Shown: positions 17,785-28,041, counted from the stretch's first letter. The stretch is 64,000 nucleotides of DNA from Leifsonia tongyongensis (GCF_010686705.1 NZ_JAAGWY010000001.1:372001-436000), one strand, 5' to 3'. Program-made: numbers and translations. Notes: generated by a model from the sequence alone, not told the origin.

Positions 17785-18534
17785 TCAGCCGAGCGGGTCC
17801 AGCGGGTCGTCGCGGCCGTCGAGAAGCACGTCCGGTCCGGCGGCGGGGGCGGATGCGCGCGACAGGGCGTTGTCGACGGCCGACCGCACGAGCGAGCTCA
17901 GGTACGAGCCCGGGTTCTCGAACCCGATGCCGCTGAGGATGCCGGTCGCCTGCTCCACGATCGCGCGCGAGAACGTGCTCGCGGTCGCGATGGCCTCGGC
18001 GTACGCCGCCCGGTCCTCCTCGGCGACGACGACCGGCTCCCCGCCCATCTCGACGACGAGCGCCTGCCCGATGGGCAGCACGGGAGCGGGCGCAGTGACG
18101 GCGAAGTAGGTCTCCTGGAGGCGCGCGATGTCGAGGCTCGTGCCGGTGAAGGCGAGCGCCGGATGCACGGCGAGCGGTATCGCGCCGGCCGCAGTCGCCG
18201 GCGCAAGAACCTCGACACCGAACCCGGGCGCCGTGTGCAGCACGATCTGCCCCGGCTGCCAGCTCCCTGTCGCAGCCAGACCGGCAACGAGCGACGGGAG
18301 TTCCGCATCGGGTACGGCCAGGATGACGAGCTCGCTTCGCTCGACGATGACTGGAATCTCGAGCACCGGCGCCCCCGGCAGGATGGCGTCGGCCCGTTCC
18401 CGGCTGCGCTCCGACACCGCGGAGATGCCGACGATCGCATGCCCGGCGCCGGCGAGCGCCGCACCCAGGACGGGTCCGACGTGGCCGGCCCCGATGATGC
18501 CGACTCCGAGGCGTCCTGCACGGCGCTCGATCAC
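17785..18534 (-). CDS. Rossmann-like / DUF2520 NADP-binding protein
   Basis: From the GTG at 18534 (overlapping the upstream stop as GTGA) the product has 249 residues. It starts with a Rossmann motif (VGIIGAGHVGPVLGAAL) and continues with the helical DUF2520 domain (AVHPALAFTGTSLDIARLQE and GFENPGSYLSSLVRSAVDN). Such genes often sit next to panC in Actinobacteria and look like ketopantoate-reductase relatives. A role in pantothenate synthesis is possible but unproven. Here three other genes separate it from panC. Confidence 0.8.
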   Translation of the reverse strand: MIERRAGRLGVGIIGAGHVGPVLGAALAGAGHAIVGISAVSERSRERADAILPGAPVLEIPVIVERSELVILAVPDAELPSLVAGLAATGSWQPGQIVLHTAPGFGVEVLAPATAAGAIPLAVHPALAFTGTSLDIARLQETYFAVTAPAPVLPIGQALVVEMGGEPVVVAEEDRAAYAEAIATASTFSRAIVEQATGILSGIGFENPGSYLSSLVRSAVDNALSRASAPAAGPDVLLDGRDDPLDPLG

Positions 18535-20096
18535 GAGGTCTCCCCTTCCGCCGAGCCGGCTGACTCGTTCCAGCGGTGGCTGCGGTCCGACCGCGCCGAC
18601 GAGATCGCTCCGGCCGCGACCGCGTCGAACAACTCCAGGCTGCGGTCGCGGTCGATCACCGCCAGCCTCGGATGCACAGGACCCGACACCGTGTGAAGGC
18701 GGGTCGACACGAGCCCGAGCATCCGGTCGAGGGGTCCCTGGTACAGCTCGAGGCTCTGCAGGCGCGCCAGCGGCACGATGGCGAGGCTCCGCCACAGGAA
18801 ACCACGCCGGAGGAGCACCACTCCATCGGTGAGTGCGTAGCCGGTGCGCTGCCATGAGAACGGCCGCAACCATGCCGCGCGCCGGGGTGCGCCGACGAAC
18901 CCGTCGCGGCCCCGCGAGGTCATGCCGGCGACGACGAGCTCCCGATGGGCCGGCGTGGCGAACTCCGGCAGGACGAGCGACAGCACCCGCGCCACGTCGT
19001 CGAGGTCGCCGACCGGAAGCATCGTCGTGTTGGGCTGGCCCGCCGCACCCTTCTCGGTCGAGTGACCCGCGGTGTCGATTCGGATCTGCCACCAGCCGAA
19101 CGGCCGCCACAGCAGCGGCTGCGAGACGTCCACAGCGTGGATGCGCCCGGGCGGCAGGGTTTCGTTGCTCGTGCTGAACAGGCCGAACCCGACGCGAACC
19201 CCATCCGGAGTCCCGGCGATGCTGTACCGCAGCGACTTCGTGAACCGCCGGATGTAGAAGCTGATCGACCCGATCAGCCCGGGAAGCACGACCAGCAGGA
19301 GCCACAGCCGGCCCGTCGCCGCGCCCGTCACCAGCCCGGCACCCACGAGCAGAAGGAAGATGGTGAAGCCGCTGAGGACGATCGACCCGATGAGTCGCAG
19401 CGGCGGGATCTTCACGACGGATTCCGGCGGCGCGAGACTCGGGTTCAGCTCGGGGGCGAGGAACTCGTTCACGCGTTGGTTCAGGATGTCGGCCACCCCG
19501 GCGACCCCCGTCGCGCGAGCGCCCTGCTGGATGTTCTCGGCCGCTTTCGCCCCCGAGGCGAGGCGCAGGATGTCGCCGCGGAGCCCATCCGCCAGCTGCG
19601 ACGACAGGTACGACAACTGCACGTTCGCGTCGTGCCCGGCCACACTGACCTCGAGCTTGGCGGCGCCGAAGACGCGCGCGATCACCGGCCGGACGACGTT
19701 GATGCCCTGGATGCGGTCGAGCCGCGCCTTGCGCTGCGTGCGGAACAGGATGCCGCTGCGGACCTCGACCGCGTCGTCACTGATGCGGAACGTGTGCATG
19801 CGCCACGAGAGGTAGAACCCGCCGATGCAGACGATGAGCACGATCGCGACACCGAGCAGCGCCCAGCCTTCGAGGCCACGGTTGTAGATCTCGTCGATGG
19901 GGTCGCCGCCGAAGTCGGGAGCGCCGATGAAGAAGCCGACCAGGCGCTCACGAAGGTTGGAGAGCACGACACCGAGCACGGCGATGAACACGATGCCGCC
20001 CTTGAGCAGGGGTGTCGCCGGATGGAGGCGGTGCCACTCGCCGTCGGTCAGGTGCTCGGCCGCCCGCTCCGCTGCGGACAGCCGCTCGCCGGTCAC
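18531..20096 (-). CDS. Membrane protein with repeated bacterial PH (bPH2/DUF304) domains, YdbT-like
   Basis: From GTG 20096 the product has 521 residues. Pairs of helices alternate with bPH2 domains: FRISDDAVEVRSGILFRTQRKARLDRIQGINVVRP, YSIAGTPDGVRVGFGLFSTSNETLPPGRIHAVDV and YALTDGVVLLRRGFLWRSLAIVPLARLQSLEL. The repeated pattern of a 'G-hh-F-R..h.hP..R-hQ.h' strand marks three domain copies. The Bacillus pair YdbS/YdbT has the same layout and affects peptide resistance; the biochemical role is unknown. Start and stop both overlap neighbours by 4 nt, so translation is coupled. Confidence 0.8.
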   Translation of the reverse strand: MTGERLSAAERAAEHLTDGEWHRLHPATPLLKGGIVFIAVLGVVLSNLRERLVGFFIGAPDFGGDPIDEIYNRGLEGWALLGVAIVLIVCIGGFYLSWRMHTFRISDDAVEVRSGILFRTQRKARLDRIQGINVVRPVIARVFGAAKLEVSVAGHDANVQLSYLSSQLADGLRGDILRLASGAKAAENIQQGARATGVAGVADILNQRVNEFLAPELNPSLAPPESVVKIPPLRLIGSIVLSGFTIFLLLVGAGLVTGAATGRLWLLLVVLPGLIGSISFYIRRFTKSLRYSIAGTPDGVRVGFGLFSTSNETLPPGRIHAVDVSQPLLWRPFGWWQIRIDTAGHSTEKGAAGQPNTTMLPVGDLDDVARVLSLVLPEFATPAHRELVVAGMTSRGRDGFVGAPRRAAWLRPFSWQRTGYALTDGVVLLRRGFLWRSLAIVPLARLQSLELYQGPLDRMLGLVSTRLHTVSGPVHPRLAVIDRDRSLELFDAVAAGAISSARSDRSHRWNESAGSAEGETS

Positions 20097-20578
20097 AGCC
20101 CCGCCCGGCGGCTCTCCGCCAGTTCCACCAGGCGGTCGCGCAGCTCGGCCGCGGTCTCTTCGGGAAGGCCCGGGATGGACACGTTCGTCGACGCCGCCGC
20201 CGTCACGAATTTGAGGTCGGCGAGGCCGAGCACGCGCCCCACCGGGCCGCGATTGATGTCGATCAGCTGCATCCGCCCGTATGGCACCGAGACGAAGCGC
20301 TGGAACATGATGCCGTGACGGAACAGGAGGTCGTCCTCGCGCAGCTGGTAGCCGATCGCCCGGGCGCGGCGCGGCGCGATGATCAGCTGGATGACCGTGA
20401 TGGCCACGATCACGATGAGAGCCACCCACGCCCACGACCACCCGGCGACCAGCCACAGGAATGTCGCGATGGCACTGAGGACGAGGCCGCTCACGAGGGA
20501 GCCGACGATCACCACAACGACATAGCGCGGCGCGACGCGCTTCCACTCGCCGACCGCGAGGTCAAGTCGCCCGGGCAT
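20093..20578 (-). CDS. Bacterial PH-domain membrane protein, YdbS-like
   Basis: The product has 161 residues: two membrane helices (VVVIVGSLVSGLVLSAIATF and a second at WAWVALIVIVAITVIQLII) then one bPH2 domain (YQLREDDLLFRHGIMFQRFVSVPYGRMQLIDI). It pairs with the longer bPH2 protein downstream, overlapping by 4 nt, and overlaps the DUF3180 gene upstream by 17 nt. Confidence 0.82.
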   Translation of the reverse strand: MPGRLDLAVGEWKRVAPRYVVVVIVGSLVSGLVLSAIATFLWLVAGWSWAWVALIVIVAITVIQLIIAPRRARAIGYQLREDDLLFRHGIMFQRFVSVPYGRMQLIDINRGPVGRVLGLADLKFVTAAASTNVSIPGLPEETAAELRDRLVELAESRRAGL

Positions 20579-21041
20579 GGTCTCCCTCCGGTTTCGTGTC
20601 GTCGTCCTCGGGAGGGAGGGTGCACAGGTATTCGGCGACGAGCCCTGCGGCGAGCAGGATGGCGGCGCCGACCGTGGCCGCGACCGCCTGCCAGATGGCC
20701 CCGGATGCGGGAAGCACCGACCTGCTCAGCAGGTATGCGAGCACGCCGATGCCCGAGCCGGTCAGCAGTGCACCGCTGAGGCTGCAGGCCTTCGCGAGCA
20801 CCGCGACGCGCATGGCCCGGAACGGATCGATCCTGGTGCGCGTCTTCGAATGCGTTGCCCGCCGGATCGGGATGGCGAAGGCGATGACGATGACAGCGAT
20901 CGCGACGAGCGTGATCGGCAACGACAGTGGCGGGATGAACACCGCGAGACCGGCGCCCGCAGCGCCGAGCTCGACGAGGAAGCCGATGACGAGCCCTGCG
21001 ACGCCGAGGCCGATGAGCGGTGTCGGTCGTGTGCGCTTCAC
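20562..21041 (-). CDS. DUF3180 membrane protein
   Basis: The product has 159 residues with four predicted helices (LIGLGVAGLVIGFLVELGA, LPITLVAIAVIVIAFAI, SLSGALLTGSGIGVLAYLL, AVAATVGAAILLAAGLVA) and an acidic C-terminus. This family regularly follows folK in Actinobacteria and has no known function. The start overlaps the folK stop by 4 nt. Confidence 0.85.
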   Translation of the reverse strand: MKRTRPTPLIGLGVAGLVIGFLVELGAAGAGLAVFIPPLSLPITLVAIAVIVIAFAIPIRRATHSKTRTRIDPFRAMRVAVLAKACSLSGALLTGSGIGVLAYLLSRSVLPASGAIWQAVAATVGAAILLAAGLVAEYLCTLPPEDDDTKPEGDHARAT

Positions 21042-21637
21042 CCGGCACCCCCGTCCTCGTCGGCTTCGAACTGTTCGGCGCGCGCGGCATGGTGCGTTGC
21101 GCCGCTGTCAGGATACGGCCGAACGTCGTCCGTGGTCGCAGCGAGGAGCACTGCGATCGGTCCGTGTCCGGCGAGTCGCGCATCCGGCCGGATGGAGTGC
21201 CACGGCGCGAGTACGAATCCACGCTCCCAGGCGCGCGGATGCGGGAGGGTCAGGCGATCGTCGTCCAGTTCGCGCCCGTCGTAGTCGATGATGTCGATGT
21301 CGAGGGTCCGGTCCCCCCAGCGCTCCTCTCTTACCCTCCCGTGACGCTGTTCGACGGCGTTCACGACGTCGAGCAGGTCGTGCGGGCCGAGCACGGTGTC
21401 GATCACCACGACGGCGTTCAGGTAGGCGGGCGCGTGATGGTCGACGCCCGTGAGCTTCAATGCGGGAGTCTCGACGAGCGGCGACAGCTGCTCGACGCGG
21501 ATGCCGGCAGCCGCATCCAGGTCGGCAACGGCCGCGCGGATCGTCGCCTCGCGATCACCCAGGTTGCTGCCCAGTGCAAGAACGGCGGGCACCGACGTGC
21601 GCATGCGCTGGGGGCGCGGATGGGATGGTGCGGTCAT
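21038..21637 (-). CDS. folK: 2-amino-4-hydroxy-6-hydroxymethyldihydropteridine pyrophosphokinase
   Basis: The product has 199 residues. LALGSNLGDREATIRAAV, the FLNAV-like AYLNAVVVIDT, and RWGDRTLDIDIIDYDG followed by LPHPRAWERGFVLAP are the HPPK signatures. It transfers pyrophosphate to the pterin, making the substrate of FolP. The last 40 residues form a variable acidic tail. It overlaps folB upstream and DUF3180 downstream by 4 nt each. Confidence 0.95.
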   Translation of the reverse strand: MTAPSHPRPQRMRTSVPAVLALGSNLGDREATIRAAVADLDAAAGIRVEQLSPLVETPALKLTGVDHHAPAYLNAVVVIDTVLGPHDLLDVVNAVEQRHGRVREERWGDRTLDIDIIDYDGRELDDDRLTLPHPRAWERGFVLAPWHSIRPDARLAGHGPIAVLLAATTDDVRPYPDSGATHHAARAEQFEADEDGGAG

Positions 21638-22020
21638 GCCCGCTCCCGCTCGATCGTGACCGACACGTCGGCGAACGGCACCTCGATGGGCGCGTTCGGC
21701 TTGTGCACGGTCACCCGGACGGCGTCGACCGGCGGATGCGCGAGAACGACCCCCGCGATCCGCTCGGCCAGAGTCTCGATGAGGTCGACGGGGTCGCGCC
21801 GCACGGCGTCCGCGACCTCGACCGCCAGCTCGCCGTAGTGGACCGTCGCTGCAACGTCGTCGGCGATCGCGGCGCGCGCGAGGTCGAACCAGGCCGTCAC
21901 GTCGACGACGAATTCCTGGCCCTGCTCGCGCTCGAACGCGTACACACCGTGGTTCGCGTGGATCCGCAGTCCGGTGAGCGTCATCGAGTCCGGTCCGCGC
22001 ATCCGGTCGTCGCTAGTCAT
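21634..22020 (-). CDS. folB: Dihydroneopterin aldolase
   Basis: From ATG 22020 the product has 128 residues. LTGLRIHANHGVYAFEREQGQEFVVDV contains the conserved His-Gly-Val-x-x-x-E, and LIETLAERIAGVVL and VRVTVHKPNAPI complete the family pattern. It converts dihydroneopterin to 6-hydroxymethyl-dihydropterin. The start overlaps the folP stop by 8 nt, with GGACGAG just upstream. An inner ATG (MTLTGLRI) is an alternative. Confidence 0.93.
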   Translation of the reverse strand: MTSDDRMRGPDSMTLTGLRIHANHGVYAFEREQGQEFVVDVTAWFDLARAAIADDVAATVHYGELAVEVADAVRRDPVDLIETLAERIAGVVLAHPPVDAVRVTVHKPNAPIEVPFADVSVTIERERA

Positions 22021-22819
22021 CTCGTCCAGCTTGCCACGCCTCGACGACGTCGAGCGCGAGGCGGGTGCCGGCGACATCATGAACGCGAACACCCCAGACC
22101 CCGGCCTGTGCGGCGAGGGCGCTGACGATGGCCGTGGGCTTGTCGCGATCCTGTGCGGGTGCGCCCTCGGGAAGGAGCGCGCCGAGGAATCTCTTGCGGG
22201 ACGCCCCGATCAGCACCGGATAGCCGAGCCCGACGAACTTCTCGAGGTTTCCGAGGACCTGCCAGTTGTGGCTCGCCTTCTTCGAGAAGCCGAGTCCGGG
22301 GTCGATGATGAGCTTCGCCGGGTCCACTCCCCTGTCGGTGAGGTCGGCGATGCGGGTGCGGAGCTCGGCGATGACCTCGGCAACGGTGTCGTCGTAGGTT
22401 GCGAGCGCATCCATCGAATCGCTCTGACCGCGCCAGTGCATGACCACATAGGTCAACCCGGTGTCGAGGACCGCCGCGGGCATGTCGGGGTCGGCGAGAC
22501 CACCGGACACGTCGTTGATGATGGCGGCGCCGGCATCCGCCGCCGCCCGCGCGGTCGACGCGTTCATCGTGTCGACGCTCACCCTGACCCCGAGGTCGGC
22601 GAGTTCGCGGATCACGGGGACGACCCGGGCCTGCTCCTCCACCGGGTCGACACGCACCGCACCCGGGCGGGTCGATTCGCCGCCCACATCGATCAGGTCG
22701 GCTCCCTCCTCGACGAGCGCGAGCGCGTGCTCGATCGCGGCGCCCGCCTCGAGGTAGAGACCGCCGTCGCTGAACGAGTCCGGCGTCACATTGAGGACGC
22801 CCATGACGAGGGTCTTCAC
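22013..22819 (-). CDS. folP: Dihydropteroate synthase
   Basis: From the GTG that overlaps the folE stop (GTGA) the product has 268 residues. Both PROSITE regions are present: MGVLNVTPDSFSDGG and DLIDVGGESTRPGA, followed by IINDVSGG, IIDPGLGFSKK and GASRKRFLG. It joins p-aminobenzoate to the pterin and is the sulfonamide target. It belongs to the folE-P-B-K operon. Confidence 0.96.
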   Translation of the reverse strand: MKTLVMGVLNVTPDSFSDGGLYLEAGAAIEHALALVEEGADLIDVGGESTRPGAVRVDPVEEQARVVPVIRELADLGVRVSVDTMNASTARAAADAGAAIINDVSGGLADPDMPAAVLDTGLTYVVMHWRGQSDSMDALATYDDTVAEVIAELRTRIADLTDRGVDPAKLIIDPGLGFSKKASHNWQVLGNLEKFVGLGYPVLIGASRKRFLGALLPEGAPAQDRDKPTAIVSALAAQAGVWGVRVHDVAGTRLALDVVEAWQAGRDD

Positions 22820-23391
22820 GCCACTCCGCGTCCGATCAGGGCCATCAGGCCGGCCCGGGCGACAGGGTCGGCCAGCTCGCCTCTGCTTGCGACCGTGACC
22901 GTGGTGCTCTCGGTCTGGCGCACGCCGCGCGCGGAGACGCACTGGTGCTGCGCGTCGAGGACCACGAGAACCCCCCTTGCGCCCAGACCGTCCTGCAGGG
23001 CGTCGGCGATCTCCTCTGTCAGGCGCTCCTGCAGCTGCGGCCGGGAGGCCAGCGTCTCCACGACACGTGGGATGCGCCCCAGGCCGACGACGCGCTCGTT
23101 GGGCAGGTAGGCGACATGGGCGACGCCGATGAAGGGGAGCAGGTGGTGTTCGCAGACGGAACGGAAGGCGATGTCCCTCAGCAGCACGGTCTCCGCGTCG
23201 TGTCCTTCGAGCGGGACACCTTCGCCGAGCTCCTGCGCCGGATCCTGGCCGAGGCCGGAGAAGAACTCCTCATACGCATCCGCCACGCGCGACGGAGTCG
23301 ACAGCAGGCCCGGACGCGAAGGATCCTCGCCGATGGCGGCGAGGATCTCAGCGACAGCGGCCTCGATGCGCGGACGATCGATTCCGGTCAT
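22816..23391 (-). CDS. folE: GTP cyclohydrolase I
   Basis: The product has 191 residues. Zinc ligands and active-site residues are visible in FRSVCEHHLLPFIG and QHQCVSARGV, and RIPRVVETLASRPQLQERL is the family helix. It opens GTP to dihydroneopterin triphosphate, the first folate step. It follows ftsH by 18 bp and overlaps folP by 4 nt. Confidence 0.97.
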   Translation of the reverse strand: MTGIDRPRIEAAVAEILAAIGEDPSRPGLLSTPSRVADAYEEFFSGLGQDPAQELGEGVPLEGHDAETVLLRDIAFRSVCEHHLLPFIGVAHVAYLPNERVVGLGRIPRVVETLASRPQLQERLTEEIADALQDGLGARGVLVVLDAQHQCVSARGVRQTESTTVTVASRGELADPVARAGLMALIGRGVA

Positions 23392-23409
23392 GCGCCCACC
23401 AGCCCCGGC

Positions 23410-25413
23410 CTACGCCGTGGCCGGCCGCGGCTTGCGAACAGGGGAACGCTTCGGCTTCGACGGCGGCTCTGAGTCGACGCCACCATCGACGGCGCCCGCA
23501 TCGATCGGAGCCTTCGCCGGGAAGGCGATGGGCGGAAGATCGGAGATCGGTCGCTTGTCGCTCGACAGCCACTGGGGACGCTCGGGGAGCTTGACCACGT
23601 CGGCGAAGATCTCGGCGATCTCGTTGTGGTCGAGGGTCTCATGCTCGAGCAGCTCCGCCGCGATGCGGTCGAGGATGGGGCGGTTGTTGTTCAGAACTTC
23701 CCACGCCTCGTCGTGCGCCTTCTCGAGAAGGGCACGAACCTCGGCGTCGACACGCTCGGCGATGCGCTCCGAGTAGTCGCGCTGGTGACCCATGTCGCGA
23801 CCCAGGAACATCTCACCCGACGACTGGCCCAGCTTGACGGAGCCGACCTCGGCGCTCATGCCGTACTCGGTGACCATCTTGCGGGCGATGGAGGTCGCCT
23901 TCTCGATGTCGTTCGACGCACCCGTGGTGGGGTCGTGGAACACGATCTCTTCGGCGACACGGCCGCCCATCGCATACGTCAGCTGGTCGAGCAGCTCGTT
24001 GCGGGTGATCGAGTACTTGTCTTCGAGCGGAAGCACCATCGTGTACCCGAGGGCGCGGCCACGGGGGAGGATCGTGATCTTCGTGACCGGGTCGGTGTAG
24101 CGCATCGCTGCTGCGGCGAGAGCGTGGCCACCTTCGTGGTACGCCGTCATCAGCTTCTCCTGGTCCTTCATGACGCGCGTGCGCTTCTGAGGGCCGGCGA
24201 TGACGCGGTCGACCGCCTCGTCGAGAGCACGGTTGTCGATGAGCTGGGCGTTGGAGCGTGCCGTCAGCAAAGCAGCCTCGTTCAGCACGTTCGCCAGGTC
24301 GGCGCCCGTGAAGCCGGGGGTCTTGCGTGCGAGGACTTCGAGGTCGACACCGGAAGCGAGCGGCTTGCCGCGGCCGTGCACCTCGAGGATCTTCTTGCGG
24401 CCGAGCAGGTCGGGAGCATCCACACCGATCTGGCGGTCGAAGCGACCCGGACGGAGGAGGGCGGGGTCGAGGATGTCGGGACGGTTGGTTGCAGCGATCA
24501 TGATGACGTTCGTCTTCACGTCGAAGCCGTCCATCTCGACGAGCAACTGGTTCAGGGTCTGCTCACGCTCGTCGTGCCCGCCGCCGAGGCCGGCGCCACG
24601 GTGGCGGCCCACCGCGTCGATCTCGTCGACGAAGATGATGGCCGGGGAGTTCTCCTTGGCCTGCTGGAACAGGTCGCGGACGCGGCTCGCGCCGACACCG
24701 ACGAACATCTCGACGAAGTCCGAACCGGAAATGGAATAGAAGGGGACGCCCGCCTCGCCGGCGACAGCGCGTGCGAGAAGCGTCTTGCCCGTTCCGGGAG
24801 GGCCGTACAGCAGCACGCCCTTCGGGATGCGGGCGCCGACCGCCTGGAACTTGGCCGGCTCCTTGAGGAAGTCCTTGATCTCCTGCAGCTCTTCGATCGC
24901 CTCGTCGCTGCCGGCCACGTCGTCGAAGGTGACCTTGGGGCTCTCCTTCGAGACGAGCTTCGCCTTCGACTTGCCGAACTGCATGACCTTGTTGCCGCCG
25001 CCCTGCATGCCGGAGAGCATGATCCAGAAGAACACGCCGATCAACAGCACGGGGAGGAGGAAGCCGAGCGCGGACAGCAGCCAGTTCGGCTGCGGAACCT
25101 CGTCGTTGAAGCCCTTCGACAGCTTGGCGTTGTCGACGGCCTGGACGACGTCGGCGCCGCGCGGCGTCACGTAGTAGAACTGCACCTGGCTGCCGAGCGT
25201 CGGGTCAGGGGTGGTGAGCGTCAGGTCGACGCGCTGTTCGCCGTCGACGATCTTGGCGCTGGCGACCTTGTCGTTCTGGAGGAGCTCGAGACCCTTCTGG
25301 GTCGAGATCTCCTTGAAGCCCGACATGGTGATGAGGCTCGAACCGATCCATACAGCGATGACGGCTAGCACGATGTAGAGGATCGGGCCCCGGAAGATCT
25401 TCTTGACGTTCAT
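23410..25413 (-). CDS. ftsH: ATP-dependent zinc metalloprotease FtsH
   Basis: From ATG 25413 the product has 667 residues. Two membrane helices flank a small outer domain; then AAA+ with Walker A GPPGTGKT, Walker [12 protein letters not shown] and the SRH region [19 protein letters not shown], and a zinc protease domain with AYHEGGHAL (HEGGH, the actinobacterial variant of HEAGH). The tail is Pro/Lys-rich. FtsH degrades membrane and short-lived cytosolic proteins. It is preceded by tilS and hpt. Confidence 0.97.
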   Translation of the reverse strand: MNVKKIFRGPILYIVLAVIAVWIGSSLITMSGFKEISTQKGLELLQNDKVASAKIVDGEQRVDLTLTTPDPTLGSQVQFYYVTPRGADVVQAVDNAKLSKGFNDEVPQPNWLLSALGFLLPVLLIGVFFWIMLSGMQGGGNKVMQFGKSKAKLVSKESPKVTFDDVAGSDEAIEELQEIKDFLKEPAKFQAVGARIPKGVLLYGPPGTGKTLLARAVAGEAGVPFYSISGSDFVEMFVGVGASRVRDLFQQAKENSPAIIFVDEIDAVGRHRGAGLGGGHDEREQTLNQLLVEMDGFDVKTNVIMIAATNRPDILDPALLRPGRFDRQIGVDAPDLLGRKKILEVHGRGKPLASGVDLEVLARKTPGFTGADLANVLNEAALLTARSNAQLIDNRALDEAVDRVIAGPQKRTRVMKDQEKLMTAYHEGGHALAAAAMRYTDPVTKITILPRGRALGYTMVLPLEDKYSITRNELLDQLTYAMGGRVAEEIVFHDPTTGASNDIEKATSIARKMVTEYGMSAEVGSVKLGQSSGEMFLGRDMGHQRDYSERIAERVDAEVRALLEKAHDEAWEVLNNNRPILDRIAAELLEHETLDHNEIAEIFADVVKLPERPQWLSSDKRPISDLPPIAFPAKAPIDAGAVDGGVDSEPPSKPKRSPVRKPRPATA

Positions 25414-25495
25414 GGTGAGGCAAGAGTATCGCTTCGGCGCTGAATGCCTGCTGCGTGTTCGCTGTCGGCGGGATCGGTACGTTTGCTCGTCAGGG

Positions 25496-26047
25496 TTACG
25501 TGTACACGCCAGGCGAAAGGATGCCCACACCGCGCAGATTGCGGTACTTCTCGTCGTAGTCGAGTCCGTAGCCGACGACGAACCGGTTCGGGATCTCGAA
25601 CCCGACGTACTTCACGTCGATGTCGACGCGCGCCGCCTCCGGCTTGCGCAGCAGCGTGCAGATCTCGACGGATGCCGGGCCGCGCGAGTTCAGGTTCGAC
25701 AGCAGCCACGAGAGCGTCAGCCCCGAGTCGATGATGTCTTCGACGATCAGCACGGTGCGACCGCTGAGATCGGTGTCGAGGTCTTTCAGGATGCGGACCA
25801 CACCGCTCGACTGCGTTCCCGAGCCGTACGAGCTCACCGCCATCCAGTCCATGGTGACGGGGATCTTCAGTTCGCGTGCGAGGTCGGCCATCACCATGAC
25901 AGCGCCTTTCAGCACGCCGACCAGCAGAACATCCGTGCCCGCATAGTCGGCTTCGATCGCTCGCGCGAGTTCGGCGATCCGGCTACGGATCTGCTCCTCA
26001 CTGATGAGAATCTCGGTCAGGTCGTCGGAAACGTCCGTGAGTTCCAT
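25496..26047 (-). CDS. hpt: Hypoxanthine phosphoribosyltransferase
   Basis: The product has 183 residues. The PRPP-binding loop [17 protein letters not shown], the [12 protein letters not shown] segment and the late [14 protein letters not shown] identify an HPRT. It salvages hypoxanthine and guanine. The trio tilS-hpt-ftsH is conserved across Gram-positive bacteria. Confidence 0.96.
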   Translation of the reverse strand: MELTDVSDDLTEILISEEQIRSRIAELARAIEADYAGTDVLLVGVLKGAVMVMADLARELKIPVTMDWMAVSSYGSGTQSSGVVRILKDLDTDLSGRTVLIVEDIIDSGLTLSWLLSNLNSRGPASVEICTLLRKPEAARVDIDVKYVGFEIPNRFVVGYGLDYDEKYRNLRGVGILSPGVYT

Positions 26048-26077
26048 GGAGCGGTGCGATCCTTCGGGGTCGAGGCC

Positions 26078-27145
26078 TTATGCGGGGGTGAAGACGAGCA
26101 GCCCGTTCTGCCTGACAACTCTAACGCCTGGCAGGGTGAGTGCTTTCTGTCCGTGCCAGTCGGTGATCAGCTCGGCCACCGCGAGTGTGTGGACGCGTTC
26201 GAGCGAGACGCCGAACTCGTTCTGGACGACCAGGCGGATGATGCGCTGGCGGAGTGCCGGCGGGTCGGCTGCCAGGCCGCGTACGTCGAGTGCGACCGCG
26301 CCTTCGGCGTCCTGGCTGGTCAGTTCGAGCGCCCACTCGAGCGCGAGACCGTCGAGGGCGTCGGAGTCCTCGCGGAGCTGCTCGGCCGTGCGTGCGAGCG
26401 CCTCGGCGACGCCGGGACCGAGTTCGGCCTCGAGCACGGGCAGCACCGTGCTGCGCACCCGCACACGCGTGAATGACGGGTCGGTGTTGTGCGGGTCCTC
26501 CCAGGCCACGAGCCCGCTGTCGGCGCAGAACTGACGTGTGGTCAGGCGGCGGATGCCGAGAAGCGGCCGCAGGTACGGCCCGGTCTCGCGCGCCATCCCT
26601 CGCAGACTCGTCGGCCCCGACCCGCGCGCAAGGCCGAGCAGCACGGTCTCCGCCTGGTCGTCGAGCGTGTGGGCGAGCAGCACATGAGAGGCGCCGGTGT
26701 CGTCCATGGCACGCTCGAAGGCGGCATAGCGCGCGGCGCGCGCGGCCCCCTCGGGTCCGTCAGCGGATGCGGCCACCTCGACACGCACGACGACCACCGG
26801 ATCGAGATCGAGCGCCTTCGCCTGGGCGGCCGCGGCTTCCGCGACCTCAGCGGATCCGGCCTGGAGCCCGTGGTCGACGATGACCGCCCCCGCCCGAATA
26901 CCCGCGCGCGGCGCCTCGAAGGCCGTCGCCCCAGCGAGCGCGAGCGAATCCGCTCCACCGCTGAGCCCCACGAGGACGAGGACGCCGAAGCGCGGGTCGT
27001 CGTCCGCCTCGGCCGCCGCATCCGGTCCCTCGCCGTCGAGACCGGCCCCGTCGAGGCCGGAGAGAGCGTCGCGCACCGCACGACGCACATCCGCGATCGG
27101 TGGGGTGAGCCGCGGTCGTCTTTCCGGTGAACCACTGGCGTGCAT
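26078..27145 (-). CDS. tilS: tRNA(Ile)-lysidine synthetase
   Basis: The product has 355 residues. The PP-loop ATP pyrophosphatase motif [14 protein letters not shown] is followed by [20 protein letters not shown] and the LRPLLGIRR segment of TilS. It modifies C34 of tRNA-Ile(CAU) to lysidine, so it is essential in most bacteria. It is divergent from ppa with 44 bp between the start codons. An Ala/Asp/Glu-rich insert lies before the PP-loop. Confidence 0.95.
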   Translation of the reverse strand: MHASGSPERRPRLTPPIADVRRAVRDALSGLDGAGLDGEGPDAAAEADDDPRFGVLVLVGLSGGADSLALAGATAFEAPRAGIRAGAVIVDHGLQAGSAEVAEAAAAQAKALDLDPVVVVRVEVAASADGPEGAARAARYAAFERAMDDTGASHVLLAHTLDDQAETVLLGLARGSGPTSLRGMARETGPYLRPLLGIRRLTTRQFCADSGLVAWEDPHNTDPSFTRVRVRSTVLPVLEAELGPGVAEALARTAEQLREDSDALDGLALEWALELTSQDAEGAVALDVRGLAADPPALRQRIIRLVVQNEFGVSLERVHTLAVAELITDWHGQKALTLPGVRVVRQNGLLVFTPA

Positions 27146-27189
27146 CCACTAACGTTATTGGAGTCTTTTCAAACGAGGGAGAAAATCTC

Positions 27190-27684
27190 ATGGCCGAATA
27201 CGACGTCGTCGTTGAAATCCCCAAGGGAAGCCGCAACAAGTACGAGGTCGACCACGAGACCGGGCGCGTCTACCTCGACCGCGTGCTCTTCACGAGCTTC
27301 GTCTATCCGACCGACTACGGCTTCTTCGAGAACACCCTCGGACTCGACGGCGACCCGGTCGACGTGCTCGTGCTCCTCGAGTACCCGGTCTTCCCCGGCG
27401 TGGGCGTCAAGGTGCGGCCGGTCGGCGTGCTGAACATGAGCGACGAGGCAGGCAGCGACGCCAAAGTCATCGCCGTGCCCTACAAGGACCCGCGCTGGCA
27501 GCACATCCAGGACATCGACGACGTTCCGCAGCAGACGCGTGACGAGATCCAGCACTTCTTCGAGCACTACAAGGACCTCGAGCCCGGCAAGTGGGTCAAG
27601 CTCGAGGCCTGGGGCAACGCGGCCGAGGCGGAGGCCATCGTCGAAGCCGGCATCGCGAAACTCGCGGAAGAGGGCGGCCACTAG
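27190..27684 (+). CDS. ppa: Inorganic pyrophosphatase (family I)
   Basis: From ATG 27190 (GAGGGAGA upstream) the product has 164 residues. [25 protein letters not shown] is the family I signature with the metal-binding Asp residues, and AVPYKDPRW and [18 protein letters not shown] complete the active site. It hydrolyses PPi made by biosynthesis. The upstream extension of the frame into the tilS promoter is not needed. Confidence 0.96.
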   Translation: MAEYDVVVEIPKGSRNKYEVDHETGRVYLDRVLFTSFVYPTDYGFFENTLGLDGDPVDVLVLLEYPVFPGVGVKVRPVGVLNMSDEAGSDAKVIAVPYKDPRWQHIQDIDDVPQQTRDEIQHFFEHYKDLEPGKWVKLEAWGNAAEAEAIVEAGIAKLAEEGGH

Positions 27685-27697
27685 CGCCAGCTCGGCT

Positions 27698-28041
27698 CGC
27701 CGCACACGTTTCGTCCCGTCGCACTAGGTCTACTTAGTGCCGTCGGTCGGAAGTAGTGCGGCGGCGCCGGCAGCGATAGAGGATGACGCGGCAGCGATAG
27801 GGGTGGCGCGCCCCGGCGCGACCGCACGTGCTGCGTCCGGCCGCACTCGTTTGTCGCGGGCGCACTCGTACAACGACGTGCGCTCGGAAAGAACACGTGC
27901 GGCTGGGATAGTCGGCTCAACAGACGACACGCGACGCGACGCGGTCCGACGCGGCGGCGAACGCACTCGCCGCATCCGGCCGCACTACTTTGCTCCGACC
28001 GCACTCGGTCTACATAGTGCGGTCGGTCGGAAGTAGTGCGG
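27698..28041. repeat. Three related long hairpins with 12-nt loops
   Basis: Hairpins at 27698-27763, 27841-27902 and 27980-28041 have arms of 27, 25 and 25 nt and loops of exactly 12 nt. Outer arm ends read CCGCAC / GTGCGG in all three, and loops 1 and 3 share GGTCTAC. Right arms 1 and 3 share GTCGGTCGGAAGTAGTGCGG. The array fills the gap between the convergent genes ppa and the NlpC/P60 gene and carries no credible ORF. It could act as a two-way terminator or be a repeat family. Confidence 0.75.

Noticed and set aside
23626-25368. A plus-strand open frame of 580 codons across ftsH
   Set aside because: Antisense shadow caused by GC-rich codon use; FtsH motifs on the minus strand are complete.
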